Shown: in pieces, positions 26,876 through 35,808 of the stretch
How positions within the stretch are numbered: position 1 is the first letter of the stretch
How the letters are laid out: each line of letters starts with the position of its first letter
NCBI RefSeq assembly: GCF_017115105.1
Contig: NZ_JABXKH010000090.1
Coordinates: 43,946 to 107,945 of the forward strand
Source of the DNA: Nostoc sp. NMS2
Lineage (GTDB): Bacteria; Cyanobacteriota; Cyanobacteriia; Cyanobacteriales; Nostocaceae
Length of the DNA stretch: 64,000 nt
Direction of reading: 5' to 3'
Program-made: the position numbers and the translations under genes
Notes under the pieces: model-generated
What the model saw: the letters and a program-made list of their open reading frames with translations, nothing else
Databases searched by the model: none
Told to the model about the DNA's origin: nothing

Positions 26876-28729
26876 ATGATTAGTTATTCCAATAGCTTAA
26901 TAACCCAGCACGATTTTTCAACGTTAGTTGAATTGTTGAGTTACAGAGCAGAAAATCAATCTGAGCAGAAAGCTTATAGTTTTTTACAAAGTACAGAAAA
27001 AGAAGCAGCATCGTTGACTTATAAAGAGCTACATCTGCAAGCACAAGCGATCGCAACTAACCTCCAGTCTTTAAATCTAGTTGGCGAACGTGCTTTGCTC
27101 CTATATCAACCAGGTCTAGATTTTATTGCTGCCTTCTTTGGATGTTTGTATGCTGGTGTTGTTGCTATTCCTGCATATCCACCCAGAAAAAATCAAAAGT
27201 TGTCTAGGTTGCAGGCAATAGTGGCAGATGCCCAAGCCAAGATTGTACTTACTTCCACATCTCTTTTGGAGAGCCTTCAAACTAGCTTCAATCAAGAAGA
27301 GGGTTTAGAAATCTCTGGATTGCATTGGCTAGCTACCGATGAGTTGAGTAGCGATCTAGCACAAGCATGGCAACCACAAGAACTCAACGGCAATACCTTA
27401 GCTTTCCTCCAATACACATCTGGTTCTACAGGCACACCAAAGGGAGTGATGATCACTCATGGGAATCTGCTGCATAACGAGCGGATGATCGAGAAAGCCT
27501 TCGGACATACAAACAAAACTATTGTTGTTGGTTGGTTGCCTGTTTTCCATGACATGGGACTCATTGGAAATGTCTTGCAACCTTTATATTTAGGGGTTCC
27601 TTGCATTCTCATGTCCCCAGTAGAGTTTCTCCAAAAACCAATTCGCTGGTTGCAGGCAATATCTCACTACAAAGCTACAACTAGTGGTGGGCCAAATTTT
27701 GCTTACGATCTTTGCATTCGCAAGGTGACACCCGAACAATTAGCGACTCTCGATCTCAGCAGTTGGGAAGTTGCCTTTACTGGTGCTGAACCTGTCCGGG
27801 CTGAGACTTTGGAGCAGTTTGCTTCTACTTTTGCGCCTTGTGGCTTCCGCAAAGAAGCATTTTATCCCTGTTACGGTATGGCAGAAACCACACTCATAGT
27901 AACTGGGGGTGAGAAGACAGCTTTACCAATCACTTGCAATGTAGAAAAAGCAGCATTAGAGCAAAACCGAATTGTCAAGCAGCCCGACGATCGCAAAGAT
28001 ACCCACACGATAGTAGGTTGTGGGCAAAGTCCTGCCGATCAGAAAGCGATCGTTGTTGATCCCCAATCCTTAACAATGTGTCCTCCTGAGCAAGTGGGGG
28101 AGATTTGGGTAGCAGGGCCGAGTGTTGCTCAAGGTTATTGGAATCAACCTGATGAGACAGAGAAAACTTTCAATGCGTATTTAGCAGATACAAATGTTAG
28201 CGATAGTGCAGCATCCGGCCCATTTTTTCGCACTGGAGACTTAGGATTTTTGCAAGATGGGGAGTTGTTTATCACAGGGCGGCTCAAAGATGTAATTATC
28301 GTCAGAGGGCAAAATCATTATCCCCAAGACATTGAACTGACTGTTGAAAAAAGTCATCCATCTCTGCGAATCGGTTGTGGAGCCGCATTTGCTATTGATT
28401 TCAAGAATTCTGAACGACTAGTTGTTGTTCAAGAGGTAGAACGGAGTTATCTACGAAAGTTAAACGTTCAAGAAGTCATCGCACAACTAAGACAAGCAGT
28501 AACCGCACATCATGGTTTAGAAGTCTTCACTACCGTACTCGTCAAGACTGGTAGTATTCCCAAAACCTCTAGTGGCAAGATTCGTCGTCAAGCTTGTCGG
28601 AGTGCATTTCTTTCTGGAAGTTTAGATGTTGTAGAGGATTGGAGTGAGAATCCTCGGAATAAATCTAAGTTTATCAATCTACAAGCTGATGTTGATTCTA
28701 TGTTAGGGCAACTAACAGCTGGTAAATAG
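26876..28729 (+). CDS. Fatty acyl-AMP ligase (FAAL), starter activation
   Basis: 617 residues of the ANL adenylating superfamily. Motifs: LQYTSGSTGTPKGVMITHGN (AMP-binding loop, about 180-198), GWLPVFHDMGLIG, YPCYGMAETTLIV, FFRTGDLGFLQDGELFITGR and VRGQNHYPQDIE near the C-terminal hinge. It is the FAAL type, which forms fatty acyl-AMP and hands the chain to an ACP rather than to CoA. RBS AGAGGAGC precedes the ATG. First gene of the plus-strand biosynthetic cluster; the next gene is the ACP, the arrangement known from CylA/CylB. Confidence 0.94.
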   Translation: MISYSNSLITQHDFSTLVELLSYRAENQSEQKAYSFLQSTEKEAASLTYKELHLQAQAIATNLQSLNLVGERALLLYQPGLDFIAAFFGCLYAGVVAIPAYPPRKNQKLSRLQAIVADAQAKIVLTSTSLLESLQTSFNQEEGLEISGLHWLATDELSSDLAQAWQPQELNGNTLAFLQYTSGSTGTPKGVMITHGNLLHNERMIEKAFGHTNKTIVVGWLPVFHDMGLIGNVLQPLYLGVPCILMSPVEFLQKPIRWLQAISHYKATTSGGPNFAYDLCIRKVTPEQLATLDLSSWEVAFTGAEPVRAETLEQFASTFAPCGFRKEAFYPCYGMAETTLIVTGGEKTALPITCNVEKAALEQNRIVKQPDDRKDTHTIVGCGQSPADQKAIVVDPQSLTMCPPEQVGEIWVAGPSVAQGYWNQPDETEKTFNAYLADTNVSDSAASGPFFRTGDLGFLQDGELFITGRLKDVIIVRGQNHYPQDIELTVEKSHPSLRIGCGAAFAIDFKNSERLVVVQEVERSYLRKLNVQEVIAQLRQAVTAHHGLEVFTTVLVKTGSIPKTSSGKIRRQACRSAFLSGSLDVVEDWSENPRNKSKFINLQADVDSMLGQLTAGK

Positions 28730-28731
28730 CT

Positions 28732-28820
28732 AAGTAGGTTGGAGCAATTAAAGCAACTGGCAAGGGCTGTCATTTGTCACTTGTACTGAGCGTAGTCGAA
28801 GTATTGGTCATTAGTAAGGA
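28732..28820 (+). repeat. Dispersed repeat between FAAL and ACP genes, with nested small repeat
   Basis: Matches the reverse complement of about 2625-2705, but about 24 bases (CTTGTACTGAGCGTAGTCGA and adjoining bases) interrupt the match between GTCATTTGTCA and TTGGTCATTAGT. This shows one small repeat inserted inside another. Confidence 0.65.
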
Positions 28821-28839
28821 CTTTAAGAAGGATTAAACA

Positions 28840-29157
28840 ATGGAAACGCAGAATCTTCAAGTGAACACCATGTCTATAATTTCAGAGATTAACAAAGCCG
28901 ATGCACCTAAGCAGATACGGACAGCAGCAGAAATTCAAGCTTGGACAGTCTCTTATCTAGGTGAACTGCTGGAAGTTGATCCCGAAGAAGTTGATATTAC
29001 GATCCCTTTCGATCGCTATGGTTTAGATTCTTCAGCAGCGATTGGTTTAACTGGTGACTTAGAAGATTGGTTAGGATCTGAGGTTGATCCCACCCTGCTT
29101 TACGATTATCCAACCATTGAAGGTCTTGTTAAGCATTTGAGTGCCAATTTAAATTGA
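28840..29157 (+). CDS. Acyl carrier protein
   Basis: 105 residues. A single carrier domain (about 25-103) with the phosphopantetheine site FDRYGLDSSAAIGLTGDLED, Ser64. AAGAAGG lies just upstream of the ATG at 28840; an internal ATG at 28870 is possible. Placed between the FAAL and the halogenase-like gene, it is the likely carrier on which the activated fatty acyl chain is modified. Confidence 0.93.
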   Translation: METQNLQVNTMSIISEINKADAPKQIRTAAEIQAWTVSYLGELLEVDPEEVDITIPFDRYGLDSSAAIGLTGDLEDWLGSEVDPTLLYDYPTIEGLVKHLSANLN

Positions 29158-29218
29158 AAAATTGGAAGTTTACCTTGCTTGATTTACTTGTGAAAATATC
29201 TGATTGAGGAGTAAAAGC

Positions 29219-30583
29219 GTGACTACAGCTAATCTATTGAATGAGAAACCCAAAGTTTTAAATGTCCCAGTGGACAAACAAAAGAAGCACTTTCAAGTTA
29301 TCGATAAAACGTACCAAAACAACAAAGAATCTGACTACACCGAGAAAATAGAATCTCTGGGAAAAAACTTTGACTATAGTCGCAACGGCGAGCATTTTTG
29401 GGGCGATCGCCAGCTTTCCACTTTATATGGTACTCCTCTCTACGAACAAGCTTCTCACGCCCAAAAACTAGCTCTTAACCACCTTTATTGGGTGGGGCAG
29501 TATCAACATACTGCATCTGCTGAATCAAACACCATGCTCTACAATCAAATTACGTCTGGTGTTTTTGCTCACGTTGGCGGATATGAAACTCTCTGTCAAG
29601 AACTAGACTTTGAAACTAGTCAAGAACGTTATCACATCAATACGTTTCATAAAATTGGTTATAAAACCAAGATTGCTTTACTGGGTAAAGAATCCCTTGG
29701 TAATCCTCTCCATAAAAAGTTGAATAACCAGACTAATAATAATCTGCTGCCAAAACTACCAGAACTTCCCAATAAAGAAGCACTTCAGAATTCTACGTTT
29801 CGTTTTCTTACCAAACTGATGCATCCAGGTAAGGGGGACTACTATTCCCAGTACTTGAACGAAAAAGGTGACTCAATTCCCACAACAACTGGTGGACTGG
29901 CTGGACTCACTGCATCTCCATCTGCGTTTAAATACCTGAGTTTAAATTGGGGTAGTTCTCCTTTCTTAGCAGCCCAATATTACTCAGTGCGGATGGTTGC
30001 AAATATGTCATTAAAAACATACGAGTACCATTACTACAAACAGTTCAGAGATTTGGATAAAAAAGGTGAGTTCATCCCAGATCCGATCGCTGTATCTTAT
30101 TATCACTTGTTGGATGAATCTTTCCATACCACAATGTCTCAAACCATTGCCCAAGAGGTATATAAGGATTTTCCCGATCCAACAGTGTATGAGAAATTGC
30201 TGTCTAATGCAGTCATCTTTTTGTTACAAAGGGGACTTTTGGGCGGACTGTCTGCGGCACTACCAGCCACATTCCGGGATGATGTAAATTTCATGCCTTC
30301 GTATTATCGCCTGCTGACATCTCCTCTATTTAATAAAATGTCCCAGCAGGATGCACTTCATTGGATGGAAAAGTGCTTGTGTCAAGAACATGAAGGCTTC
30401 CATGTCAATCTCAGATATCAGCAAACTCTCCTCAATGATTTAAAACGCTTCTTTGGCCACCTTGAATATCTGTGGCCAGTTAACCGCGAAATGCGCGTGA
30501 TGGCTGAGGGGGGATCGATAGAGAAAGCAGTCAAACGCAATCAAATCGCCTTTAAGCAATTTGCTAGCTCTATTGCTGCCTAG
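29219..30583 (+). CDS. CylC-like dimetal-carboxylate halogenase candidate
   Basis: 454 residues from a GTG at 29219 (GAGGAGTAAAAGC just upstream). No sequence-level relation to flavin or Fe/2OG halogenases. Three ExxH motifs are visible: ERYH (136-139), ESFH (300-303) and EGFH (392-395), with another Glu-containing helix at YEQASHAQKLALNH; this fits a ferritin-like di-metal centre. Length and FAAL-ACP-CylC gene order match the cyanobacterial CylC/BrtJ family, which chlorinates unactivated carbons of ACP-bound fatty acyl chains. Halogenation itself is inference; a hydroxylase or desaturase of the same fold is the alternative. Confidence 0.8.
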   Translation: MTTANLLNEKPKVLNVPVDKQKKHFQVIDKTYQNNKESDYTEKIESLGKNFDYSRNGEHFWGDRQLSTLYGTPLYEQASHAQKLALNHLYWVGQYQHTASAESNTMLYNQITSGVFAHVGGYETLCQELDFETSQERYHINTFHKIGYKTKIALLGKESLGNPLHKKLNNQTNNNLLPKLPELPNKEALQNSTFRFLTKLMHPGKGDYYSQYLNEKGDSIPTTTGGLAGLTASPSAFKYLSLNWGSSPFLAAQYYSVRMVANMSLKTYEYHYYKQFRDLDKKGEFIPDPIAVSYYHLLDESFHTTMSQTIAQEVYKDFPDPTVYEKLLSNAVIFLLQRGLLGGLSAALPATFRDDVNFMPSYYRLLTSPLFNKMSQQDALHWMEKCLCQEHEGFHVNLRYQQTLLNDLKRFFGHLEYLWPVNREMRVMAEGGSIEKAVKRNQIAFKQFASSIAA

Positions 30584-30617
30584 CGCTCTTTTATTACTCC
30601 GAAAAAATAAAATATTC

Positions 30618-30700
30618 GTAGGTTGGGTTGAACTTTAGTGAAACCCCAACAAAATCAGAGATTGTTGGTGTTGGGTTTCGTTCCTCAACCCAACCTACGC
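30618..30700. repeat. Long foldback repeat after the halogenase-like gene
   Basis: A 15-bp perfect outer stem (CGTAGGTTGGGTTGA with its complement) and an imperfect inner stem (AAACCCCAAC/GTTGGGTTTC). It may serve as a terminator or attenuator; it also looks like a dispersed non-autonomous element. Confidence 0.6.
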
Positions 30701-30803
30701 CTAAGTTCATCAAAGTCCTTAAAAATAAGGGTGGATGATTTTTATCCCACGAGAGTCATAAAAGAGCGCTAGAGCGATCGCATTAATTCTGAAGGGTGAA
30801 TAA

Positions 30804-30860
30804 GTTCGTAGTAAGGACTTTAGTCCTGGATTTTTAAGCACTTAAGTGCTTACTACAAAC
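30804..30860. repeat. MITE-like foldback repeat, copy 2
   Basis: Ends GTTCGTAGT ... ACTACAAAC and core GGACTTTAGTCCTG match the element at 10131-10197. It lies about 87 bases before the PKS 1 start. Confidence 0.65.
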
Positions 30861-30946
30861 TCATCACAATTAATGAGACAAACTACTAGAGCGATCGCAC
30901 CTTTAAGCATATAAAGCAGCAATACACAAGTGTTGAGGACGTATTA

Positions 30947-33900
30947 ATGGAACCCATAGCTATTGTCGGTATTGGCTGTCGCTTTCCTGGCGCTAGCAGT
31001 CCAGAGGCTTTCTGGGATCTTTTGCATCACGGCATTGATGCTATATCCGAAGTCCCTATGGAACGATGGGATATAGATAAGTTATACGATCCCGAACCTG
31101 CCACACCTGGAAAGATGAGTACTCGTTATGGCGGATTTATCGAAGGAGTGGATAGTTTCGATCCAAGCTTTTTCGGAATTTCGCCCCGCGAGGCAGAACG
31201 CATAGATCCCCAACAAAGAGTGGTTCTGAAAGTTGCTTGGGAGGCTTTGGAAAATGCAGGAATTGCGCCTTCCAATCTCTCTGGTACTCAGACAGGAGTC
31301 TTTATTGGAATTGGCAACTATGATTATGGAATTGTGGTTTCTAAGGATTTAGACCGGATCAATGCCTATGATGGCACGGGTAATACACTTGGGATTGCTG
31401 CAAATCGCCTTTCTTATTTGCTCAATCTGCGGGGCCCAAGTTTGGCGATTGAAACTTCCTGTTCTTCGTCTTTAGTAGCGATCCATCTAGCTTGTCGCAG
31501 TCTGCAAAATGCAGAGTCCGATTTATGCCTGGTGGGAGCGGTTAGCTTAATGTTGTCGCCACAACAGACCATTATCTACTCCCAAGCTCGGATGATGGCA
31601 TTGGATGGTCGTTGTAAGACCTTTGATGCTAGTGCTGATGGTTATGTTCGTGGTGAAGGATGCGGTATTGTTGTGCTAAAGCGTCTTAGTGATGCAATTA
31701 GAGATGGCGATCGCATTCAAGGTGTCATCCGAGGTTCGGCAATCAATCAGGATGGACTCAGCAATGGATTGACTGCTCCCAATGGCCCTTCCCAACAGGC
31801 AGTGATTCGCCAAGCTCTCGAAAATGCAGGAGTGGAGCCAGCACAAATTAGCTATGTAGAAGCTCATGGAACTGGTACATCATTAGGAGATCCGATTGAA
31901 GTTAGATCCCTAAAAGCAGTATTGGCAGAGGGACGCAGTACCGATCAGCCTTGTTTGATTGGCTCCGTCAAAACAAATATCGGTCATCTGGAAGCTGCGG
32001 CTGGGATGGCTAGCTTACTCAAGGTAGTACTGTCGTTACAGCACAAACAAATTCCGGCGCACCTGCATTTAAAGCAGTTGAATCCATATATTTCCTTGAG
32101 TGACACATCTTTTGCGATCCCCACAGAACTTCAACCTTGGAATGTGAGTACAGAGCCTCGTTTGGCAGGTATTAGTTCCTTTGGTTTTGGTGGTACTAAT
32201 GCCCATATCATTGTCGAGGAAGCGCCTTTACAAATTCAAAATTCCAAAGATGGTATTCAAAGCAAGGGAACTGATGACATTCCCCCTCTCTCCCTGCTCC
32301 CTGCTCCCTTGCCTCCTTTTGAACGTCCTTTACACTTGTTGAGTCTTTCGGCAAAAAGCAAACAGGCATTGCAAGATTTGGCCCAGCGCTACAAAGCAAA
32401 TCTTGCAAACCCAGAATTATCTCTGGCAGATATTTGCTTTACTGCTAGTACGGGGCGATCGCATTTTGACCATCGTCTTGCTGTGACTGCTGAATCTGTG
32501 GAGCAATTACAACAGCAGTTGAGTGATTTCGTCGCAGGACAGCAGCCTAGTGGATTAGTAACTCGTCAGGTTGTTAATCGCAAACAACCGAAGATAGCCT
32601 TTTTGTTCACTGGACAGGGTTCTCAATATGTGGAAATGGGACGCGAATTGTACGAAACACAACCCATATTCCGCCAAACCCTCCAACAGTGTGATGAGAT
32701 TTTGCGTCCCCATCTCAAAAAATCACTCTTAGAGGTGATTTATCCCAGCCATCACAGTGGAGGTATTTTACTCGATGAAACTGCCTACACTCAACCAGCA
32801 CTGTTTGCTCTTGAATATGCCTTGTACAAACTGTGGCAGTCTTGGGGCATTGAACCTGCTGTGTTGATGGGACATAGCGTAGGAGAATACGTTGCTGCTT
32901 GTGTGGCAGGTGTGTTCAGCCTAGAAGACGCATTGAAACTGATTGCTGCACGGGGACGACTGATGCAAGCCCTACCTGCCAATGGGATGATGGCAGCAGT
33001 CATGGCTAGCCCTGAACAAGTAGCAGAAAAGATTGCACCCTACTGTGCCGATAATTCGTTAGCAAAACAGGATACAGTATCCATCGCCGCTATCAATGGG
33101 CCTCAGAGCGTTGTGATCTCTGGGAACCGCCAGATGGTTGAGGCAATATGCCAATCCTTAACAGCATCTGGAGTCAAGACGAAACCATTAACGGTGTCTC
33201 ACGCCTTCCACTCACCATTAATGACACCAATGATGGAAGAGTTTGCAGCAGTTGCTAAGACTGTCAGCTACTCACTTCCTCAAATTAAGTTAATTTCCAA
33301 TGTCACCGGGCAACTAGCCAGTGAAGAAGTAGCTAATGCTGAGTACTGGTGTAATCATGTACTGCAACCTGTGCTATTTGATCGGGGAATGCAAACTTTA
33401 GCACAGCAGAAGTGTAACGTCTTACTAGAAATTGGCCCCAAGCCAACACTGTTGGGTATGGGTAGGCAGTGCCTATCTGAAGCAGAAATAGAGAAACTGT
33501 TATGGCTACCCAGTTTGCGCCCAGGGCAATCTGATTGGCAGCAATTACTCCAGAGTTTGGGAGAATTGTATGTGCAAGGGGTGGCAATTGACTGGAAGGG
33601 ATTTGACCGAGATTACAACCGTAAGCGTGTAGCACTACCTACTTATCCCTTTCAGGAACAACGCTATTGGGTGGAATCTTTTGATAATCAGCCTGCTCAG
33701 GGAGAAATAACGGCTGTGAATATTGCACAGACTCCCATGTTACACCTGCTACAGCAAGGAGAAATTCAACAGCTAACAGAACAAGTTACTAAGACGGCGA
33801 GTCTGTCTGCTGACGAACAAAAATTTCTCCCGAAGCTTTTAGAAGCTTTGATGAAGCAGCACAAGCAGGAATCAATGGCTGCCTCGATTGAAGATTGGTT

Positions 33901-35803
33901 CCACAATATTGAGTGGCAACCCAAGCCAAGACAGATAACGGGAGTTGACAAAAAGCCACAAATCGGCACTTGGTTAATTTTGGCTGACATTGGCGGAGTT
34001 GGAAAGGCTCTTGTTGAACATCTGCAAAAACAAGGCAATTCTTGTATTTTGGTTTATCCAGGAGAATCTTATCAGTCAAAAGGAAACTCTACTTGGGTTA
34101 TCAATCCCTCAACTACAGCAGATTTTGAGCGGTTGCTGAATGAAGTTAAAGCAGCTAGCCAAAGCCAGTTACAAGGTGTGATCCACTTATGGAATTTAGA
34201 CACAGCTAGATATGAGTTAACGGTAGCAGAGTTAGAGAAGTCCCAGGTGTTAGGTTGTGGCAGCGTCCTATCTCTAGTACAGGCTCTTACGCGACACAGT
34301 GATATTGCTCCTCGTCTGTGGTTGGTGACTCAGGGCGCACAAGCAGTAGGCACATTAATACCACTGCAAGTGCAACAGTCTCCTTTGTGGGGTTTGGGAC
34401 GAGTTATTGCTTTAGAGCATCCAGAATTGCGCTGTTCTCGCTTGGATTTAGATCCTTCCGCAACACAAGAACAAGTGCCAAATTTATTGGCGGAACTGTT
34501 AGCACAAGATGCAGAAGACCAAGTAGCATATCGTAATAGCGATCGCTATGTTGCCCGTTTAGTACAGCATACCTCCAGCACATCTGCAACTAACCACAGA
34601 AAGGTAATCCGCGAGAATAACAGCTATCTGATTACCGGCGGTTTAGGAGCATTAGGATTAAAGGTTGCTCACTGGCTGGTGGAAAATGGAGCGCAGCACC
34701 TTGTGCTTACAGGACGGCGTGGAGCTTCCGAAGCAGTGCAGCAAGAAATTAACAAGTTAGAGCAGGCGGGAGCGCAAGTACTGGTTGTTCCAGCCGACAT
34801 CTCAAATCGAGATGATGTTAGTAGGTTGTTGGCGGATGTGAAAAATTCCATGCCTTCTTTGCGAGGTATTATCCATGCTGCTGGAGTATTACAGGATGGA
34901 ATGCTGCTAGGACAAACTACGGAAAGTTTTAGCACAGTGATGGCTCCCAAGGTAGCTGGAGCATGGAATTTACATACCTTGACTCAAGATTTAGAGCTAG
35001 ACTTTTTCGTTTGCTTTTCATCTGTATCTGCCTTACTCGGTTCCCCCGGACAGGGAAACTATGCTGCCGCTAATGCTTTCATGGACGCGCTGGCGCATCA
35101 CCGCCGCGCATTAGGACTACCAGCAGTCAGCATCAACTGGGGCCCCTGGAGAGATGCTGGAATGGCAGATGCTTTGAGCAGCCGAGAACAAGCGCGTTGG
35201 GCAGAGCAGGGTATAAGTACAATTGGGCTAGAGCCAGGATTGCAGATATTGGAGGATATTTTAACTCAGGATGTCGCTCAGGTAGGTGTGCTACCAGTAG
35301 ACTGGGCTAAATTCTTGGGACAACTGCCACCAAATTTAGAGTTTCCCTTCCTTGAGGTATTTGCTTCACAGGTAGAGCCAGCACAAACTGCAAAATCTCA
35401 GTTTCTCGAACAATTAGAAGCAGCTTCTGTTAAAGAAAAGCGATCGCTATTATTAACTCACGTTCGCTCTTTAATTGCCAAAGTCTTAGATTTGAAATCA
35501 CCTGAAGAAATAGACATATACCAAGGTTTTACAGACCTGGGTATGGATTCCTTGATGGCTGTGGAGTTAAAAAATCGCCTCCAAACCAGCTTGGAATGTT
35601 CAATTTCTGCATCCTTAGTTTTTGACTATCCCACAGTGGCAACCTTAGTTGACTATTTAGCTGGGGAAATGCTTTCAACCGAGTCTGATGTAATTGAGAG
35701 CAAAGTTGCAGAGCAAATTATCCCTGAATCAAATTTTGACGATTTATCAGACAGTGAGGCTGAAGCATTACTACTTAGCAAATTAGCAAGCATGAGGTAT
35801 TAA
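30947..35803 (+). CDS. Type I polyketide synthase, KS-AT-KR-ACP
   Basis: 1618 residues. KS (about 1-425): Cys172 in IETSCSSSLV, EAHGTGTSLGDPIE and KTNIGHLEAAAG all intact. AT (about 550-870): Ser644 in MGHSVGEYVAAC and HAFH at 752-755, predicting malonyl-CoA. KR (about 1225-1410): GGLGALG, LQDG at the LDD position and Tyr1372 in GQGNYAAAN. ACP: LGMDSLMAVE with Ser1535. No DH, ER or TE, so one malonyl extension should leave a beta-hydroxy acyl chain. The KS-AT linker (about 425-465) is low-complexity and encoded by intergenic-type repeats. PKS 2 starts 5 nt after the stop. Confidence 0.95.
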   Translation: MEPIAIVGIGCRFPGASSPEAFWDLLHHGIDAISEVPMERWDIDKLYDPEPATPGKMSTRYGGFIEGVDSFDPSFFGISPREAERIDPQQRVVLKVAWEALENAGIAPSNLSGTQTGVFIGIGNYDYGIVVSKDLDRINAYDGTGNTLGIAANRLSYLLNLRGPSLAIETSCSSSLVAIHLACRSLQNAESDLCLVGAVSLMLSPQQTIIYSQARMMALDGRCKTFDASADGYVRGEGCGIVVLKRLSDAIRDGDRIQGVIRGSAINQDGLSNGLTAPNGPSQQAVIRQALENAGVEPAQISYVEAHGTGTSLGDPIEVRSLKAVLAEGRSTDQPCLIGSVKTNIGHLEAAAGMASLLKVVLSLQHKQIPAHLHLKQLNPYISLSDTSFAIPTELQPWNVSTEPRLAGISSFGFGGTNAHIIVEEAPLQIQNSKDGIQSKGTDDIPPLSLLPAPLPPFERPLHLLSLSAKSKQALQDLAQRYKANLANPELSLADICFTASTGRSHFDHRLAVTAESVEQLQQQLSDFVAGQQPSGLVTRQVVNRKQPKIAFLFTGQGSQYVEMGRELYETQPIFRQTLQQCDEILRPHLKKSLLEVIYPSHHSGGILLDETAYTQPALFALEYALYKLWQSWGIEPAVLMGHSVGEYVAACVAGVFSLEDALKLIAARGRLMQALPANGMMAAVMASPEQVAEKIAPYCADNSLAKQDTVSIAAINGPQSVVISGNRQMVEAICQSLTASGVKTKPLTVSHAFHSPLMTPMMEEFAAVAKTVSYSLPQIKLISNVTGQLASEEVANAEYWCNHVLQPVLFDRGMQTLAQQKCNVLLEIGPKPTLLGMGRQCLSEAEIEKLLWLPSLRPGQSDWQQLLQSLGELYVQGVAIDWKGFDRDYNRKRVALPTYPFQEQRYWVESFDNQPAQGEITAVNIAQTPMLHLLQQGEIQQLTEQVTKTASLSADEQKFLPKLLEALMKQHKQESMAASIEDWFHNIEWQPKPRQITGVDKKPQIGTWLILADIGGVGKALVEHLQKQGNSCILVYPGESYQSKGNSTWVINPSTTADFERLLNEVKAASQSQLQGVIHLWNLDTARYELTVAELEKSQVLGCGSVLSLVQALTRHSDIAPRLWLVTQGAQAVGTLIPLQVQQSPLWGLGRVIALEHPELRCSRLDLDPSATQEQVPNLLAELLAQDAEDQVAYRNSDRYVARLVQHTSSTSATNHRKVIRENNSYLITGGLGALGLKVAHWLVENGAQHLVLTGRRGASEAVQQEINKLEQAGAQVLVVPADISNRDDVSRLLADVKNSMPSLRGIIHAAGVLQDGMLLGQTTESFSTVMAPKVAGAWNLHTLTQDLELDFFVCFSSVSALLGSPGQGNYAAANAFMDALAHHRRALGLPAVSINWGPWRDAGMADALSSREQARWAEQGISTIGLEPGLQILEDILTQDVAQVGVLPVDWAKFLGQLPPNLEFPFLEVFASQVEPAQTAKSQFLEQLEAASVKEKRSLLLTHVRSLIAKVLDLKSPEEIDIYQGFTDLGMDSLMAVELKNRLQTSLECSISASLVFDYPTVATLVDYLAGEMLSTESDVIESKVAEQIIPESNFDDLSDSEAEALLLSKLASMRY

Positions 35804-35808
35804 AGGTA

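Larger units (their letters stand above)
30584..30946. other. Intergenic gap with two foldback repeats upstream of PKS 1
   Basis: 363 bases. A long hairpin (30618-30632 CGTAGGTTGGGTTGA pairing with 30686-30700) and the second copy of the GTTCGTAGT...ACTACAAAC element (30804-30860). HIP1-like GCGATCGC sites lie on either side. The first hairpin could attenuate transcription between the halogenase and the PKS genes. Confidence 0.6.
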
